The position numbers were made by a program, and so were the translations under genes. A model generated the notes under the pieces. The model had not been told where the DNA came from. It saw nothing but the letters and a program-made list of their open reading frames with translations, and made no database searches. A stretch of 7,651 nucleotides of DNA, taken from contig JAHJNP010000098.1 of NCBI GenBank assembly GCA_018820745.1, positions 1-7,651 on the forward strand, in the 5' to 3' direction. The stretch comes from Gammaproteobacteria bacterium (lineage in GTDB: Bacteria > Pseudomonadota > Gammaproteobacteria > Burkholderiales > Thiobacillaceae). Below, in pieces: positions 5,747 through 7,651 of this stretch (positions within the stretch are counted from its first letter, which is position 1; each line of letters begins with the position of its first letter).

Positions 5747-6478
5747 CTATCGCGCCCATTCATCGGCAAGCGCACGCAACAGACGGGCACCGTCACCCCG
5801 CCATGCGCTGCCGTGCATGCACGCAAGCGTCGCCGGCGCCGCCGAAGCCAGCTTCTCCAGTATCTGGCCGGCATGCTTCGTGTGCGAGAAGTAGTCCATT
5901 GCCTGGCGGAACGCCTCGCTCGGCCCAAGAATGTCCGACTCGGTGAGCGCCGGGAGATCGGCGCCCGCCTGCGTGAACAGGTCGCCGCACAGCAGCGTCC
6001 GGCTGCCTTCCTCGAACAGGTAACCGCATTCCCACCCATGCGGTAGATGCGGTGCGTCGAACCACCGCACGGAATGCGTGCCGAGCGCGAGCGTCTCGCC
6101 GTCGGCGAGCGCGCGTGGCGGCCGGTCGGCCAGATCGTCGATGGAGACCAGGGCAGCCACCGTGCCGCACAGGGGCGAGGCGCGCGGGGCTGCCGCGAGC
6201 CACTCGTTGAGCGACCCGCATTCATCCGCTTCAACGTGGGAAAAGGCGATGTAACGCAGCTTTTCCGCCGGCATCACGCTGGCAACCGCCTCGCGCACCA
6301 GCGGGAACATCTTTCGTGGCCCGGTGTGGAAGATCAGCGGTTCGTCATCCACGATGAGGTACTGGTTGAATGAAAATCCGCCCGGCCCGCCTTCCATGAC
6401 CACCGGCGTATTGATGCGGTAGATTCCCGCCGCGACTTCGTGGACATTCGTCCCTGACTGCGTGTTTGTGATGGCCAT
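5747..6478 (-). CDS. Stand-alone diiron metallo-beta-lactamase-fold protein (ODP / flavodiiron N-domain type)
   Basis: This is a 243-residue MBL-fold protein of the oxygen-binding diiron (ODP) type that forms the N-terminal half of flavodiiron NO/O2 reductases. The ligands are visible with the family's spacing: H81, E83 and D85 in FSHVEADECGSLNEWL, H147 in PHGWECGYLFE, bridging D166 in LLCGDLF, and H222 in ACMHGS. H147 and D166 are separated by 18 residues as in flavodiiron proteins. The position after D85, often His in that family, is E86. The C-terminal flavodoxin domain is absent, so electron delivery would need a separate partner; alternatively it acts as an O2/NO sensor or a hydrolase. 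Cytoplasmic: no signal peptide. The ATG at 6478 has an excellent GGAAGGAG ribosome site about eight bases upstream, ruling out the longer open frame up to 6655. It is preceded by operator-like palindromes and a candidate promoter. Confidence 0.85.
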   Translation of the reverse strand: MAITNTQSGTNVHEVAAGIYRINTPVVMEGGPGGFSFNQYLIVDDEPLIFHTGPRKMFPLVREAVASVMPAEKLRYIAFSHVEADECGSLNEWLAAAPRASPLCGTVAALVSIDDLADRPPRALADGETLALGTHSVRWFDAPHLPHGWECGYLFEEGSRTLLCGDLFTQAGADLPALTESDILGPSEAFRQAMDYFSHTKHAGQILEKLASAAPATLACMHGSAWRGDGARLLRALADEWAR

Positions 6479-6528
6479 GTTCTGCTCCTTCCTGCCGTTG
6501 AGTCGGACGGTGACTGGTCCTGTTCCCA

Positions 6529-6544
6529 CGCCTGAATTCAGGCG
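6529..6544. promoter_or_regulatory. 16-bp perfect palindrome in the leader of the diiron gene (operator candidate)
   Basis: CGCCTGAATTCAGGCG is an uninterrupted palindrome lying 51-66 bases upstream of the diiron-protein ATG. It falls within the predicted 5' untranslated leader, where a dimeric repressor could block elongation or an RNA hairpin could form. The binding factor is unknown. Confidence 0.5.
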
Positions 6545-6564
6545 GCCGAGAGCCTTTGCGCGGA

Positions 6565-6579
6565 TTGGCGGCACGCCAA
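6565..6579. promoter_or_regulatory. TTGGCG-N3-CGCCAA inverted repeat over the predicted transcription start
   Basis: Perfect 6-bp half-sites flank GCA. If the promoter proposed at 6585-6613 is right, the start point would be near 6578, so this repeat covers roughly -1 to +14, a typical repressor position. It lies 20 bp from the second palindrome at 6529-6544, about two helical turns edge to edge. Confidence 0.5.
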
Positions 6580-6584
6580 ATAAC

Positions 6585-6613
6585 AGAATAGAGCATGGTT
6601 TTACAACTGTTGA
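6585..6613 (-). promoter_or_regulatory. Candidate sigma-70 promoter of the diiron gene
   Basis: On the minus strand, TCAACA (6613-6608) and TATTCT (6590-6585) are separated by exactly 17 bp, each matching four of six consensus bases. The region is the AT-richest part of the 208-bp gap between the methyltransferase end and the diiron gene. The modest match would fit an activated or regulated promoter. Confidence 0.35.
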
Positions 6614-6680
6614 GGCTGCGGGGGCGCACAGCGACTTCTCCTGCGGCGTGGTCACGCAATGGCCGCACCCCGGAGGAGGC

Positions 6681-6712
6681 TGACCGCTAGGCGCCTGGGC
6701 GTCGGGCGGTCA
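6681..6712 (-). terminator. Weak stem-loop at the methyltransferase stop codon
   Basis: TGACCGC (6681-6687) and GCGGTCA (6706-6712) are exact reverse complements around an 18-base loop that itself contains AGGCGCCT. The structure overlaps the last codons and stop of the methyltransferase gene. No T-run follows on the minus strand, so the terminator role is only tentative. Confidence 0.2.
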
Positions 6713-7337
6713 TCAGGAACACCGGGTAGTCCCGCGTCCCGCTCGCGTGTTCCTTGGCAATGCTGAACACGGTCTGGACATGCAGGTCGGCAAACCCGGC
6801 CTGGGCGGCGCGCAGGCTCAGGTCGGCCTGATCGAAGCCATGGTGCACGTCGACCTCCGGGCCGTGGAACGAGCCGTCTTCCTTGTCCAGGTCGGCGATG
6901 CACAGATAACCGCCGGGCTTCAGCAGGTCGTGGAAGATGCGCAGGATGTGGTCGGTGTCCGGCACGTGGTGCAGCGTCATCGCGGTGACGATCAGGTCGA
7001 AGCGTTGTGCCGGGGGCGGATCGACCATCAGGTCCAGCTTCATCGGCGTCATGTTGGTCACCCCTTGCGCGGCGATCTTTCCGGCCACCACCTCGAGCAT
7101 GCCGCCCGAGCTGTCCGCCATCACGATGGTGCCGAGCGCATCCCTGAGCGGAAACGAAAGCAGGCCGGTGCCGCAGCCGTAATCGAGGGCATTCATGTCT
7201 TGATGCAGGGGCACGGCTTGGCGGATCGCTTCGGCAATCTTCAGCCCGCGTTCCCGGAACAGCGGGTTTTCGTCCCATTGACGGGCTTTGCCGTCGAAGT
7301 GTGCGGCGTCGAGTTTGGTGGATTGAGCGTTGGTCAT
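6687..7337 (-). CDS. Class I SAM-dependent methyltransferase
   Basis: This 216-residue Rossmann-fold methyltransferase has motif I NALDYGCGTGLLSFPL (49-64) binding S-adenosylmethionine. An acidic residue, D75 in VMADSSGGML, sits at the end of strand beta-2 for the ribose hydroxyls. A UbiE/COG2226-like post-motif, FDLIVTAMTLHHVPD (about 113-127), is followed by LLKPGGYLCIADLDKEDGSF. An N-terminal helix region (AHFDGKARQWDENPLFRERG) is typical of this group. The acceptor is unknown; small molecules such as quinones, tellurite/arsenic species or polyketides are all possible. The ATG at 7337 is chosen because it begins just before this helix and overlaps by ATGA the stop of the upstream GGDEF gene. 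The further open frame upstream is the GGDEF gene read in another frame. The overlap implies coupled expression with the cyclase. Confidence 0.88.
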   Translation of the reverse strand: MTNAQSTKLDAAHFDGKARQWDENPLFRERGLKIAEAIRQAVPLHQDMNALDYGCGTGLLSFPLRDALGTIVMADSSGGMLEVVAGKIAAQGVTNMTPMKLDLMVDPPPAQRFDLIVTAMTLHHVPDTDHILRIFHDLLKPGGYLCIADLDKEDGSFHGPEVDVHHGFDQADLSLRAAQAGFADLHVQTVFSIAKEHASGTRDYPVFLMTARRPGA

Positions 7338-7651
7338 GGTGATATGAGCGAAGGCTGTGCGGGGAGGGCGGAGGGAAGGCCTGAGATAGCCTGCGTCTGA
7401 TTGCGGCCAGACGCCTTGGACTTGTATAGCGCCCTGTCTGCCCGGGTCAGCAAAGCCGCCACCGAGTCGTCCTGATCCAGCCATTCCGACAGGCCGATGC
7501 TGACCGACCAGGCGATCGACTGACCTTCCCTTGTTGCTTCATGCAGGCGCTGGGCAATCAGCGAGGCCTGCTCAAGGTCGGTGTCCGGAAGGATGGCCAT
7601 GAATTCGTCCCCGCCGAAGCGGGAGAGCAGGTCGGTTTCCCGGAGAGAGGA
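7334..7651 (-). CDS. Diguanylate cyclase, C-terminal part of GGDEF domain (enters from right edge)
   Basis: The last 105 codons of a GGDEF-domain protein are visible; the frame is open to base 7651, so its N-terminal sensor portion is outside the window. It reads SSLRETDLLSRFGGDEFMAI, giving an intact active-site GGDEF and, exactly five residues before it, the inhibitory I-site RxxD (RETD). Downstream, WSVSIGLSEW and ADRALYKSKASGRNQ are the standard end of the domain, then a short Pro/Ser-rich tail. The enzyme should condense two GTP to cyclic di-GMP and be subject to product inhibition through the I-site. Its TGA (7336-7334) overlaps the methyltransferase ATG (ATGA). What signal it senses cannot be told here. 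Confidence 0.92.
   Translation of the reverse strand, partial: SSLRETDLLSRFGGDEFMAILPDTDLEQASLIAQRLHEATREGQSIAWSVSIGLSEWLDQDDSVAALLTRADRALYKSKASGRNQTQAISGLPSALPAQPSLISP

Noticed and set aside
5536..6234. A 232-codon minus-strand frame overlapping the diiron gene
   Set aside because: It is the same strand read in another frame, Arg/Ser-rich with no motif, while the diiron frame has all metal ligands and a strong ribosome site.
6479..6655. A 59-codon N-terminal extension of the diiron protein
   Set aside because: The frame is open, but GGAAGGAG sits right before the ATG at 6478, and the extension covers the palindromes and promoter candidate. Its translation does not look like an MBL N-terminus.
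7338..7484. A 49-codon N-terminal extension of the methyltransferase
   Set aside because: It is the GGDEF gene read out of frame. The ATGA overlap and the domain start support the ATG at 7337.

Overview
The window comes from a GC-rich proteobacterial chromosome, most likely a betaproteobacterium. The DapC-type aminotransferase, the Crp/Fnr regulator ending in a 'CECY' helix, and the codon use all fit this group, but no marker fixes the genus. No rRNA, tRNA, CRISPR array, integrase or transposase is visible. The content is eight recognisable protein genes, two of them cut by the window edges, plus several short regulatory or remnant elements.

Left part (1-1761): the 5' part of dapC (lysine/peptidoglycan precursor synthesis) reads leftwards off the window. 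A 41-bp gap with an AT-rich -10-like element separates it from a divergent, overlapping pair: an EamA/DMT permease and a small VOC (glyoxalase-fold) protein.

Middle (1762-4941): the convergent gap after the VOC gene holds two inverted repeats, one a perfect 12-bp hairpin, and what looks like the frameshifted C-terminal stub of an unidentified gene. Next come a Crp/Fnr-type regulator (minus strand) in a visibly AT-richer patch, a 221-bp upstream region, and a long SLC13/DASS-type permease carrying two cytoplasmic RCK_C (TrkA-C) domains (minus strand).

Right part (4942-7651): a 319-bp stretch without a confident gene precedes a Nudix hydrolase (plus strand). It converges on a stand-alone metallo-beta-lactamase-fold protein whose ligand set and spacing match the diiron site of flavodiiron proteins, but without the flavodoxin domain. 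The leader of that gene holds a plausible promoter and two strong palindromes. Further right, on the minus strand, a class I SAM methyltransferase overlaps by ATGA the end of a GGDEF diguanylate cyclase that enters from the right edge with an intact I-site.

No single multi-gene system is evident. The parts most worth follow-up are the oxygen/NO-type diiron protein with its operator-like leader, the translationally coupled GGDEF-methyltransferase pair, and the crp-downstream stub with its perfect hairpin.
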